Shown: positions 46,000 to 56,719, counted from the stretch's first letter. The stretch: DNA of 64,000 bases from Paraspadella gotoi (GCA_051294375.1 CM119265.1:11409818-11473817); one strand, 5' to 3'. Notes: a model not told the origin generated them from the sequence alone. Translations and numbers: made by a program.

Positions 46000-46830
46000 T
46001 TTTTCCGGACATTGTCTTGAATAATATGTCGCTCCCAGCTTTAAAAAAATCCAGAAAGAACGAAGCGTTTCTGATAATTTTTTGTTCTAGCAATTTTGCA
46101 CCAGTAGCGCAAGTAAATATTACAAAAACCAATGGATATTTCTTAAAACTGGCAGTGTTTTGGCTGATCCAACGCCGCCGGAGACAAGGAAATCCATAAA
46201 GGGATCTTGCCTATAAAATAAAAATAATTCAATAACTAAAAATAAACACGGCGCTTAGTCTGAATTCATTTTAAAAATTTTTTTTTTTTTGGCGGTATTT
46301 GCTGTATAAGATCAAATAAATATACAGCGGGTGCATGCACCTGATTCCAATTCTTGTTGGGTTTAGCCTAACTTTTCAGCAAAAACGGAAAAAAATAAAT
46401 TGACGTCATAGTAAGAATATAATAGCATTAATCCAATTTTTTATCTCAAAATTTGTTGTCATTTTTGTTTCTTACTGTTTTTGGCCCAAACATGACCTTT
46501 AACATTATAAAAATAAGGATTAGCTAATGAAACTACAATGTCTTAGGTACATATTATCTTTGCGGAACAAAAGAAAATTCATTGATATCATAGTATCAAA
46601 TATGGAAAATGCCTTAGAAATAACTTATTTTCTTTGGCATTTACCCTTTATTGATAAAGCCTTGTATTATAATGAAAAAATAAAAACAATTTTAATTTGG
46701 TTCTTTCACCTGAAGATGACAAATAATTAAAAAAATCTGATAGTATAGTCTTTTTAGGGACCTATGTCAGTAGTTTTTAAATCAGACGGAACAAAGTTTG
46801 AACTCCAAAATTTTCATTTTTCATTTTACT
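46000..46830. repeat. Interspersed repeat, copy 2 (in duplicate B)
   Basis: Counterpart of 36835-37607, with indels. Confidence 0.7.
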
Positions 46831-47510
46831 TTTGACCTAAGTTTGAGTTGAGGAATGATAGGTTTTTGAAAAAGAAGTGAAATGGTCCAATTGGTGAGTG
46901 AGAAGAGAGAGAGTTAAAGCCTTTCATTTGCATACCTAAAGGGGGGCCAGCTCATATTTGAAGGCTCTATGCTATTTCTTAATTTTTAGCTTTAACAGTC
47001 CACTTATCTATCCCTCACAAAATGTATCAATTTCACATTTAAAACTTCTCTTCCCTTTATTACTATCCTAATTTATTACTAGAAATAAAATTGTTAAAAC
47101 CTCACCATTAGTTTACACCTTATTCCTTGTTGTATCAATTACATACATGTTTTATTTTTGGGCGTCTGCTCCCTGCTTTCTCTCCTCTCTTCCTTTCTCG
47201 CACTTCTTGATCTTCTTCTATCTCTGCTTTTTCACCAATTGACCATTTCACTTCTTTTCACAAACTGATCTTGTCCTCAACTCAAACTGTACTCAATTCT
47301 TTAACCACTATCTCTGTTGTTGGAAACTTTTAGCCCCTCTCTCTCTCTTTTCTCCTCACTCTCTCTTTCTCTTCTTTTACTCAAATTTTTAATGCATCAT
47401 TACCCGCTGATGAGTACTCTCAAAATGAAGAGTCGAAACATGTCCGTAATATATTAATAAACAAAATCGTTGCCAGAAAATATTTCAAACTTTGTTAAAG
47501 TTCCTATTAT
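46831..47510 (+). mobile_element. Penelope-like tail insertion (copy B)
   Basis: Counterpart of 37608-38250. Inverted arms 46839-46894 and 47232-47287, GGGGGGCCAGCTC at 46941, hammerhead core CTGATGA 47407-47413 and GAAA 47435-47438, with extra bases in stem II. Confidence 0.7.
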
Positions 47511-47560
47511 GAATATTTAAATCTTTTTGTTTTCAACAAAAAATGATAAATTCATTATCC

Positions 47561-48180
47561 TTAGTAATTTATATTAAAACATTTGAAGTATAGTAAGAAT
47601 TTTTGTTTTATATCAAAGAAACATAATTCTATGTTTTCTCTTTAAGAAATCCTATATTATATTTATTTTTTTTAATAGCAGCCAAGTGTGTTTAATTTAA
47701 ATTTCAAAAAGTTTTGTTATACTGTTGACTAAGAATTCCGATCCAGATTTTTAAAAAATCAGTTGAAATAAATGTATTTGAAAAAATTAATATGGAAAGA
47801 TGCTCTAATTATAATGGCTTTTAATATGATGAACCAGTTCTCAATCGTTCTATCATATTTTTATTCAAAAGATATCAAAGAAAATCATTTTTTTTATTAC
47901 AATTAAAGTCACTCGCCAAGCTAAAAATTTAAATGGAACCAAAAAGAAAAATTTTAACGAACGCAGATTTGTTTTAAAAAATTGGGCGTGGAAAAATGAA
48001 CATTTTTTTGTAGATTATTTTTTTCAACGCGTGGTTCGATTGAGGGTATTGAATGTTTACAAATCGACAATATTGGACCATCATTTCCTATCAGTAAATG
48101 TAAAAATATTTAAAAAAACAATTATAAACGGACCAGTAACTTGCCCCTATCTCGTCTTGACCACGGTGAGGGGTTCGTTA
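47561..48180. repeat. Continuation of the interspersed repeat beyond the insertion
   Basis: Matches 51650-52240 in order ('GCCAAGTGTGTTTAA', 'GATCCAGATTTT', 'AAGTCACTCG'). Here the sequence lies just outside the Penelope-like insertion of copy B. Confidence 0.65.
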
Positions 48181-48430
48181 AAAAATCCGGTGTAATAGGT
48201 GGCATAAGTGCTTCGATAATGCTGCGAGATGCCTGAATGGTGCCCACTTCACTGTAGCCATGCTTTATTTTTCAAAATGGCTCGGGATAGCTCCTTCACA
48301 AATTATCTTGTGGCTTGAAACTCCATAGTTTGTTTGGCCTATGTACATGCCTTGTCGAGCAAATGGCTGGTTTAGTAGTTTAGCATATGTTTTTCGGCAA
48401 ATATTTCTCTGCGAAAAAAGAGACTAAAAC
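48181..48430 (-). pseudogene. Coding-like remnant
   Basis: Minus-strand frames 'GMYIGQTNYGVSSHKIICEG' and 'SEVGTIQASRSIIEALMPP' look protein-like but are interrupted. The first has a faint GIY-YIG look (MYIGQT), not enough to assign. Confidence 0.25.
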
Positions 48431-48944
48431 CGTGCAATGAATTCTATAGAGAGAGAAACTTGTTACGGCTGTAACGTAATACGACGACGAAAAAAGAACC
48501 AGATAAACTTATAACGGAACGACAAACATACGACGGTTGACGGCGGTCGCTGTCCTCACGATGAACACGAGAGAGAGAAATAATTTGTACGACATCACAA
48601 AAAGGATTACGAATGAACCCGCTAAGATAATCAAAGAGTAAAAGACATGCGCTTTAAAATTATATCGAAATAGGCAGCAAAAAAATTTATTATTTAAATA
48701 TTTATTTATGATAGTCCGAATAGCAACCATCTAACTCTTGTCAATTGTGTTTTTGACGCTCGTGGCGGCCGACGCCGTGCGTTCCCTGCGCGGAATAAAA
48801 GTTAGACCGTCCGTGAAGTGTCACCGGCGAACGACATCACTGATCGAGAGGCGCAAATTATAAGGAAAAGTTTTAACTAACTGATTCAGTCGCGAAGAAT
48901 GGGGGGAAAAGGGGGAAAATTAAGTATCCGTTGAAGAGACAGTA

Positions 48945-49215
48945 ATTATTGTTATGTGTTAGTGATAAGAACCCGTTCAAACTAATAAGCAGTCCCTGGC
49001 AGCTTGTAACACAAGGTAATCAAGACTGTTCGTTCTTATATTAATATTTACAAGGCGGGTTAAGCGCGACCCGCTCCCGACTCTAAACTGCAGATATCGA
49101 CCACCGGGCCTATGAAACCACCGGACCTTTGGGTTGGGAGGCGAATGTCTTTGCCCTCCGGTAACAAATGGGCTGATTGGAACGATTGGTGGATTTAGGT
49201 CCACCATATAACATC
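48945..49215 (-). mobile_element. tRNA-derived SINE candidate, copy 1
   Basis: Shares in order with 49455-49715: 'GACAGTAATTATTG', 'AAGCAGTCCCTG', 'CCGGACCTTTGGGTTGGGAG', 'GAACGATTGGTGGATTTAG'. See copy 2 for the tRNA-like features. Confidence 0.45.
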
Positions 49216-49454
49216 AAGGCCCCACGAGTGCTCGTCATTCGATTGCGTCGCCTTAGGGAGTAAGTCTGTTTTTGCGGTCTCTCTCGGTGAATTGTTGTTG
49301 TTGTGGACAGTTCGTCCATTCCGAAAGTTGAGGCCATGTTCGCCTGAATGTGTTGTGGGCGGAAAGTGCAATCGCGCAGGTTGAGGCAATTGTCGCCTGT
49401 AAAGTGTTGTTTTGTTTGCTAAGTTGTGTTTCGGAAAGTCGGCTCACGCAACTG

Positions 49455-49715
49455 AAGAGAAACAGTAATTATTGATATAATTTATGTAGGACAGACACCG
49501 TTCAATATAAGCAGTCCCTGAGCTTCGGAACGTGTCAGGCTGTAACAACCATGTTACAGGGCGGGTGTAAGCGCCCCGTACCCTCTTGAACTGAACAGAT
49601 CGATACCACCGGGCGCTAGAACCCGGACCTTTGGGTTGGGAGCCGAATGTCTTGGCCTCCGGCACCAATTGGCCGCTGATGAACGATTGGTGGATTTTAG
49701 TCCACCATAATATGT
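49455..49715 (-). mobile_element. tRNA-derived SINE candidate, copy 2
   Basis: On the minus strand the 5' part has an A-box-like 'CAGCGGCCAATTGGTGC' followed about 40 nt later by a B-box-like 'GGTCCGGGTTCTAGCGCC', the spacing of a long-variable-arm tRNA. About 170 nt of non-tRNA body follows. No poly(A) is obvious. Confidence 0.45.
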
Positions 49716-49753
49716 ATGTACGAAAAACATAATAAAAATTTTCAGAAGAGAAA

Positions 49754-50400
49754 TTGATAAGAGCAAACATTAACCTCCGTATGATTGTAGAGAAAAGCAT
49801 AAAATACAAGAACAATGCATCGGTATATTTTTATCATGAAAAGTTATCGAGTTTTACTATTTCGTTACAAAAAAGTACGAAATTTTTCGGTTTGTTAGAT
49901 AAAGTAGCGAGAAGTCGTAATAAATTCATCGCGCATGACGCAAAATGCGCGAATGAAAGGTAAACTTTATGAAAAAGAAAGGTGATAGAAAATGTTGTTA
50001 CTTATCCTTTGTTTTTTTAAAGACAAGTTCTAGCAAGATCACGAGTTTCGCGAGTGGGGGGGATCAGGTTTCCGAGAATTTCGGCTTTTTTTATGGTTCT
50101 GCCTTCCGATTCGACGGCATGCCCGTAATAAATAGTATAAAATGGGCATATTTCGAAAGCGTGGCGTCTTGGGAAGCCCTTGCCGGTGGAGCGCGAGAAA
50201 AATACGGTCATCTTGACATGAAAAATGGACTAATGTGGACTGGTTTTACGGTTTTTTTGCTTCCTCATCTTAGACTTGATTTTCTACTAACCTATGTTGA
50301 TTATTTTTTTGTCCTTAACATTTATGATAGATTGGCGTCTTGGCTAAGACAGGGTATCTTAATTTGTTTATATTTTTGCAAGCTTGCTTGTTTAATTTAA
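49754..50400 (+). CDS. Unrecognised two-exon candidate
   Basis: Frame 49754-49963 ends 'SRNKFIAHDAKCANER' at a donor AAG|GTAAAC. 71 nt later an acceptor ('TTTGTTTTTTTAAAG', exon from 50023) opens a region with 'YGSAFRFDGMPVINSIKW' and 'SWEALAGGAREKYGHLDM'. The best-looking downstream frame is not the one the splice phase predicts, so the model is weak. Confidence 0.25.
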
Positions 50401-50827
50401 CAATCAATTAAACTGCTTTTTTGGCCATTAATTCGAACGTCACGCCGATAGTATTTTTTACTTTTTATTTTACCTTCGGCCAGATTGGGGTAAAGTCTTT
50501 TGTTTCTGGGTGGAGCGCGCGAAAGATTTTGGTGTTTTTTAAAAAAATCCGAAGAAACAAAGGGCTTTTGTTTCGATTAACATTTTATTGGACCGAACGA
50601 GCATATGACTCTAGCCGAGGAATCAAATCCGAAAGCCATTGGCCTTGCGACGAGCAACCGCGGTTTCCGAAAGAGAGGATTTTGGTGGCTCGTTTGTTTT
50701 GAAACATCATTTCTCGCGGTACTTTTTTTGATGGAATTTTTAAAAAAATTTAATATAATATTGGTTATTTATTAAGTATTTATCAATTTGTGGATAATTC
50801 GCGTTCTGTAGAAGAAGAAAATGGTTA

Positions 50828-51650
50828 GATATGTCGCTCCGGCGTAAGAAAAAAATCGAAAAGAACGAAGCGGTTTCTGATATTTGTGTTCTGAGCAATT
50901 TTTGCATTAGCAGCGCAGTAAATATTACAAAACCATGGAAGGTTTTGAAACTACAGTGTTTGGGCTATCCAAGCAGCGGAACAAAAAAAATCCATAAAGG
51001 TCTTGTGCAAAAAATACTAAAAAGAAAGCACGGCTTTCAAATTTTTATATTTGCTGTTTTACTGTAGAAGTCAAATATATTTGCAGCGGTCTTGTACTGA
51101 TTTCGATTCTGTTGGGTTTAGTCTATCTTTCAAGCGCACACAAAAAAATAAAATTGATGTCATAGTATGAAATAATAGCAATAATCAAAAATTTTCTATC
51201 AAAGTTTTTTGTAATTTTTGTTTACTGTTTTTGCCAACATGCTCTTTAAAATTTAAAAATAAAGATTAACTAATGAAACTATAATGTTTTAGGTAATTTC
51301 GTTGCCGGAACAAAGAAAATTCATTGATATTATAGTATCAATATGGAGCCTTGAAATACTTATTTTCTTTGTAATTTACCTCTTTATTGATAAAAGCCTT
51401 GTATTACAGTGTAAATGAAAACAATATCACCATACGCTACATTCATTTGCATGTTATTAAAAGGCTGTAGTGGTTTTTTTAATAAAAATCGTTTATATTC
51501 ATATAGCTAATTAGAATTATGCAAAGGTTTTAATTTGCACCTAAAGATGACCCAAATTTATAAATCTGATAATAGTCTTTTAGCTCTGTCATTTTTGAAT
51601 CAGCCGGAACAAAGTTTGAACTCCTGAATTTTCATATTTAAATAATGTCT
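50828..51650. repeat. Interspersed repeat, copy 3, without the Penelope-like insertion
   Basis: Runs from 'ATATGTCGCTCCGGCG' through 'GCCGGAACAAAGAAAATTCA' to 'GAACTCCTGAATTTTCAT', then directly into 'ATTTAAATAATGTC', where copies 1 and 2 carry the insertion. Confidence 0.75.
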
Positions 51651-52240
51651 TTTAAGGTAACTAATGAAATTAGCTTTTTTTTCTTTTCATCAAAATGATT
51701 TTATAATTCTTAGTATTTACTTATACGTAAAAGGCATAGAAAAATTTTGCTTATATCACAAACAAAATTCAAGTTACTCTTTCGAAACTATATTTTTTTA
51801 TTTTATAAATGTTGCCAAGTGTGTTTAAATTAATTTCAAAAGTTGTTATACTTTTGACTAAGATTTCGATCCAGATTTTAAAAAAATCCTTTGAAACGTT
51901 TAAGAATAATTATATGGAAAAGATGCCCAATAATTAGAGCTTTAATTTGACACAGTCCATTGTTATATCATATTTTGTGTTCAAAAGATATCTCAGAAAT
52001 CATTTTTTTTTATGTCAATTAAGTCACTCGGCTGAAGTAAAAAATTTGAGCGGAACCAAAAAGAAATTTAACGAATGCAGATTTGTTTTAAAAATTGGGT
52101 GTGGAAAATGACGTTTTATGTGGATTTATTTTAAACGCTTGGATCGATTGATTTGAAATTTATCAACAATATTGACATCATTTCCTCTCAGTAAATGTAA
52201 AAATATTTTAATAACATTATAACAGCCAGGTAATTTGCCT
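51651..52240. repeat. Interspersed repeat, 3' part of copy 3
   Basis: Homologous to 47520-48130, so the unit is at least 1.4 kb. No ORF. Confidence 0.65.
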
Positions 52241-52299
52241 AACTAAAATGGTAAGAATAAAAAATACAAAGATGAAGAATTGTGACGTAAGAGAAGTAA

Positions 52300-52700
52300 A
52301 AAAGATCCTGATATGGCAACAGCGGGTTGCCTGTGATGCCCATTGGGGATGGGGCATCTCACTGTTAGCTTTGGGGGCTGTCCGACCCTCAGTGACGCAT
52401 CCAGTCACTGTGAGGGTTACCCGAGGACGGTCTCGCTTTGCCAACGCAGAGGGAAGTTATTAGGACTGTGGATGGAACACTACGCCTGGGATTATGTGTT
52501 CCCCCTCTGAGTCAATGGAATATACCGCCACACTGATCCACTTTTATCAACGCCCGGACCAAATAGACCTCACGGTCTAATCGGTCCTATTTTTTTGTCC
52601 GGTCGGTCTATGGTCATTGTCAAAGTGACCGTTGGGACTGACCGGCTCTAAGCAAGAGGAGACGAAGGGTTTAGAATTAGAGAGACCGGTCGTAAGTCGC
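52300..52700. other. GC-richer structured block
   Basis: Contains a strong hairpin, CCCTCAGTGAC (52386-52396) facing GTCACTGTGAGGG (52404-52416), and several GACCGGTC-type short palindromes. No coding frame. Could be a satellite unit or the body of an RNA-derived repeat. Confidence 0.35.
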
Positions 52701-52924
52701 CTCACAACTACATTTTGGTACATTTTATATTAGTAGTTTTTATCATACTAATTTTCTGATATATCCAAAATAGCCAGACGTTTTAGTAACCTAGTTACCT
52801 TTCAAGTTAAAATTTGATTTTTTTATTATTTGTATAAATATGTTTAAACACGAATTAAATTTTTTTGTTAAGTTTTTGTCGCCAATAGCCTGTTAAGATT
52901 TTCTAGTATTTTTAACACCCTCTT

Positions 52925-53225
52925 TGTGCGGAGGCACTCTTTTCTCAGCGACGCACTCTTCTCGGCGACGCACTCTTCTCTCGGTGACGCACTCGGCTCT
53001 CGCGACGCACTCGGCTCTCGGCGACGCACTCGGCTCTCGGCGGACGCACTCGGCTCTCGCGACGCACTCCGGCACTCTCGCGCGACAGCACTCGGCTCTC
53101 GGACGACGCACTCGGCTCTCGGCGACGCCTCGCTCGGCGACGCACGTCGGCTCTCGGCGACGCACTCGGCGACGCACTCGCTCTCGGCGACGCCTCGCTC
53201 TCGGACGCACTCGGCGACCAACTCG
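52925..53225. repeat. GC-rich minisatellite GACGCACTCGGCTCTCGGC
   Basis: About 16 imperfect units of 18-19 bp. Open in several frames on both strands (Arg/Glu/Ser-rich), which explains the ORFs of up to 126 codons here. Confidence 0.95.
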
Positions 53226-54043
53226 GTTAATAAATTTTTTAAATTTTTTTTATATTCTCATTACTCTCATTCTCTAATCTTTTCAGGGACAACCCATTTT
53301 AGATAATTGTACGAATTAATCTTGCTCTTTTAATACTTACAATTTTTTTTTTTTGGTTAACTTTCAGCATTTTCTTCGGCTGTTTTATTTTCAAGATTAT
53401 ACCTATTGATTATGCTTTATTTTTATAGTAAATATAATCCTTATGTATTTGCTAGAGCATTACCTTTCCACCCCACCCCCTGTCTAGGATTGTTGGCGTG
53501 GCCGGATCCGCCGCCAACTCCAAACTTCAAACCAAACTTTCAAACCCAGATGGCTGATCCGAAACAAGACAGCAAAAAGGATTGGTGTAATCTACCCTGT
53601 AAATAATCCTGAGTTTTTGAATATTTTTTTTTCCTGTGTTTCCTTTGATTTTGAATATAAATTGTTTTTGCCTCTCACTCTTGAAAAAATCTTTAAATAT
53701 TTGTTTTAAAACGATATCAGCTGCAATACAGTGATAATTACAGATTTTAATTAATAGGCCATTAGCTGGAGGATTAGTAACAAATGTCCAATGTTCATAG
53801 AATGGGAAAATAAATTATAAAAAGTTAGTAGTTTTTTTTAATCTTAGTTTTTGTAACGACATTAATAGGAGCTTACTGGCAGTACATTAATTTGTTAACT
53901 ATGTTTGTTTAATATGGTAAATAATGTCATAATTTGTGCAATATACATTTTTTTGGTTCAGTAATACTAATTTTAAAATAAATAATAATTGTTTTAGATT
54001 TATTTTAATTGCTATTTTTATATTTGAAGCAGAAAATGAATTG

Positions 54044-54293
54044 TTGTTTATGTACAAATTTTATAAAGAAACATAAATTTTGGGCATGTTTCAGCTTTAA
54101 TGTAAGCTTTCCTCTGCGTAAAAACGAATTTTATTGGTGAAACAAATATTTCAGACTCTCTTTTTCTCTTCAAATTTCAAGTCTGTAAAATATTTGTTTC
54201 ACAAATTAATTCGTTTTCGCGCTGATAAAGGTTTACATTGAATCAGAAACATGTCCGAAATTTGTTTCTTAATAAAACTCGTACGTAAACAAC
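54044..54293. mobile_element. Palindromic element with hammerhead-like cores in both arms (1)
   Basis: 'GTTGTTTATGTACAAATTTT' on the left mirrors 'AACTCGTACGTAAACAAC' on the right. Both arms carry the (T/A)GAAACATG(T/C)CC...TTGTTTCTT series. Right arm: CTGATAA 54222-54228, GAAA 54246-54249, 'CATGTC'. The G8 equivalent is A, so cleavage is unlikely. Left arm core is more decayed. Short CT-rich centre. Confidence 0.65.
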
Positions 54294-54315
54294 CAAAAAA
54301 AAAAAAGAAAACAAT

Positions 54316-54648
54316 TAGTTAAATACTTATTTTCACTATGGAGAAACAGTGCATAAGAAACAAAAATTTTTTTAATTTTTGCCATATATTTCGACTTAAT
54401 TTCTAAAGTCATCAGTGGCTGAAAGAGACAAAACAGATAAGGTAATAAATATCAAAAAATAAAAGAAAGGTTAACCATCTCTCTCTTAATGGTTAACCTT
54501 TCTTTTATTTTTTAATATTTATTACCTTTTCTTGTTTTGTCTCTTTCAGCACTGATGATGACTTAAAAATTAAGTCGAAATATATGGCAAAAAAAAAAAA
54601 TTTGTTTCTTATGCACTGTTTCTCCATAGTGAAAATAAGTATTTAACT
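54316..54648. mobile_element. Near-perfect 333-bp palindrome with two hammerhead cores (2)
   Basis: Arms of about 155 bp meet at a CTCTCTCTTA loop near 54482 ('GGTTAACC' on both sides). Plus arm: CTGATGA 54552-54558, stem II GACTT/AAGTC, GAAA 54577-54580. Minus arm: CTGATGA 54409-54415, GAAA 54389-54392. After GAAA both read TATATGG, which puts G where the cleavable H17 should be, so both are probably inactive relatives of the Penelope-like hammerheads. Confidence 0.75.
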
Positions 54649-55028
54649 AAGCATTCTACTAGTGCATGTGATGACATTAAAGCAATGAAAAACAATATTT
54701 TTATAGTTTTTTAAACGGTTAGCAATTGGTTTAAGGTTGGTTAGGGATTAGGGGTGGTTAAGGATTTGTAATAAAAATTTTTTTTTACCCTTACTAGTAT
54801 TTTTTTTTTATTTTTGCGTAGCGAGATTTCAATATGTCGCTCATGAGAAGCGAAAAAAAAATAACCGACCGCAAAATCCCGGTTGGCAAATGTAAAAATA
54901 TCCGCCTTTGTCGTTGTATTCGTCCAGGTTCCAAAAATGAGGAAATAATTATTATTAATATGAGGAAATTATAATTACTGAAAAACTTAAATAAGTGTAT
55001 GGATGAGAATTTAATTATAATAAGACAG

Positions 55029-55135
55029 ACGCTGCCATCGACGTTGCCTCTAGCCTTCGCGAGGTTCACCTTGACGACGCCCCCGCCTTCCTCCGTCACT
55101 CATAGGTTCGGACGGCGTCTTCATCGATTTTCCGT
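55029..55135 (+). CDS. Candidate exon, gene not recognised
   Basis: After acceptor 'AATAAGACAG' the frame reads 'DAAIDVASSLREVHLDDAPA' and 'FLRHS', then TAG. One base later 'SDGVFIDFPSRLQVPRVDTK' is open. CpG-rich like other exons in the window. A one-base frameshift or a missed splice is needed. Confidence 0.35.
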
Positions 55136-55350
55136 CTCGGCTACAAGTCCCTCGAGTGGACACCAAGGATGCACTCCGTTTTAGAGCGTAGTGAAAGTTG
55201 CATACCAAAATTCTAAATGTCAATTATCAACAACATACCAAAGTGAACATTAATTTATAAAAAATGTTCATTAGTATAATGTTGTTTGTTTCTCATTTTA
55301 GAATTTTAATTAAAGTTGAATTTAGATTTTTACTACGCTTTACTCAGCAG

Positions 55351-55462
55351 TCAACGATTCGCAAAGAAAAAGCCCAAAGTAAAAGACCTGCTACGCCAAA
55401 AGGCGGCCCGCGTTGATTCCGTCGTCGCGGCGGTCAACGAAGCCTCCACAAACGGAATTTAG
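55351..55462 (+). CDS. Candidate terminal exon, gene not recognised
   Basis: Acceptor 'TACTCAGCAG' then 37 codons of the type 'FAKKKPKVKDLLRQKAARVD' and 'SVVAAVNEASTNGI' to TAG at 55460. A basic, amphipathic C-terminus. Probably the same plus-strand gene as 55029-55135. Confidence 0.4.
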
Positions 55463-55712
55463 ACTAAATTGTACATTAAAATATTTATATTACTTTGTAA
55501 ACTGAAACTGACACAAAAAGTTGTAATTAACAAACCATTAACCGGTTGTAGATAAGGTTGGTTATGGTCGTCGAAAAGTTAACTTGCCCACTTGCTTGTA
55601 CTATGCAACCCGTAGTGGTCAGTAAGAATGACCTGATTATAACAGACCATGAATGACCTTGTTATGGTGACCTTTTCAGCCAATGTAAATACGTAGTTGT
55701 GATTTTTAGGTT

Positions 55713-55928
55713 TTAGTCTTTCTTGCCACCGCAACGATTCCGCGCCTCGCCCGGGCGTCTCGCAGCACCAATCAGCCTCTCGTTACGTTGGCGGCGGCGC
55801 CCCGCCGCCTGGAGATTCGTCAAACCCCTGGCAAAGGTCCTTGGCGCCTTTTGCACAAATCCGCGTCGAGAAGATCCACCAATGCCCGCACCAATGAACT
55901 CATTCATTACATTTTTTTCCGCTTCGTA
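55713..55928 (+). other. GC-rich exon-like block
   Basis: CpG-rich, open on both strands. Plus strand follows a 'TTTTTAGGTTTTAG' acceptor and ends at TAA near 55928 (Arg/Pro-rich). No family recognised. Confidence 0.25.
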
Positions 55929-56360
55929 ATTTACTTTTCTATTTGGCCCGGAACGAGGATTTCAGGTTTACCGTTGATTCCGACGGACTAATGATTAGTA
56001 CTACGTAGTTCAAATCTTATGTAGCCCACTTTTTCGCTCGTTAAGCAACGAAAGTTGATCCCCGGAGCGCGGCTTTTTTGGTTCGTTTTTGGCGATTACT
56101 TTTGAACGCGTGGACGATTTTATGAAATTTTAAACTAAGAAAATTGAGGGAATTCGCTATCGATCGATACCAATTTTATCGAAGAACGAGGCACGGGAAT
56201 TAAAAGATAGTGGTCTTGCTACAAGTTCTAAATTATTTATTTTCAATTTATTAAAAAAATGCTTTTGCTTTTTAAGCAATACCAAATTGGAGTCGGATTT
56301 GATGGCAAGAAAAAATTGGCAATAGTGGTAAAAAGTATACTTGTTATACCGTGCATTTTT

Positions 56361-56391
56361 ATCGTCGCAATCGCTTTGTGTTTGCGACGAT
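56361..56391. repeat. ATCGTCGCAA hairpin, second copy
   Basis: Same 10-bp inverted repeat as 35256-35286, opposite orientation of the flanking homology (which runs to about 56460). Confidence 0.6.
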
Positions 56392-56540
56392 TTCGTAACG
56401 TTTTTGCGCATAAATGGCGTAGGCGTTGTCGTCGTCATTGTTGTCGTCGGCGTTCCAACTTATATGAAGCTCTCTCTCTCTCTTTCCCCCAGTTGCTGAT
56501 TGCTGCCGCTGCTGATTCATCCGAAAACGATTTGGCTTCT

Positions 56541-56565
56541 NNNNNNNNNNNNNNNNNNNNNNNNN
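56541..56565. other. Assembly gap, 25 N
   Basis: Placed inside a repeat also flanking the 8161-8260 gap. Confidence 0.99.
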
Positions 56566-56669
56566 CATCGGGAAAAAAGAGTCTGCAGCTGCTTCTGCTC
56601 TGCTTCGGCTCTGCAGGGGCTTTCTTTTTTTCTCTCTTTTTTCCTGCTGCTGCTGCCTTTTGATTTCTT

Positions 56670-56678
56670 TTTTTTTTC

Positions 56679-56719
<41 letters not shown>

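Larger units (their letters stand above)
38870..47560. repeat. Duplicated region, indel-ridden copy (B)
   Basis: Collinear with 31700-38293 in the same orientation but with single-base insertions and deletions every few tens of bases, breaking all exons and splice sites of copy A. 41290-42075 has no clear counterpart in A, and 45262-45915 is an extra insertion. No gene in this copy should be annotated as functional. Confidence 0.85.

Noticed and set aside
52868-53306. ORFs of up to 126 codons on both strands
   Set aside because: Frames of the GC-rich 18-19 bp minisatellite.
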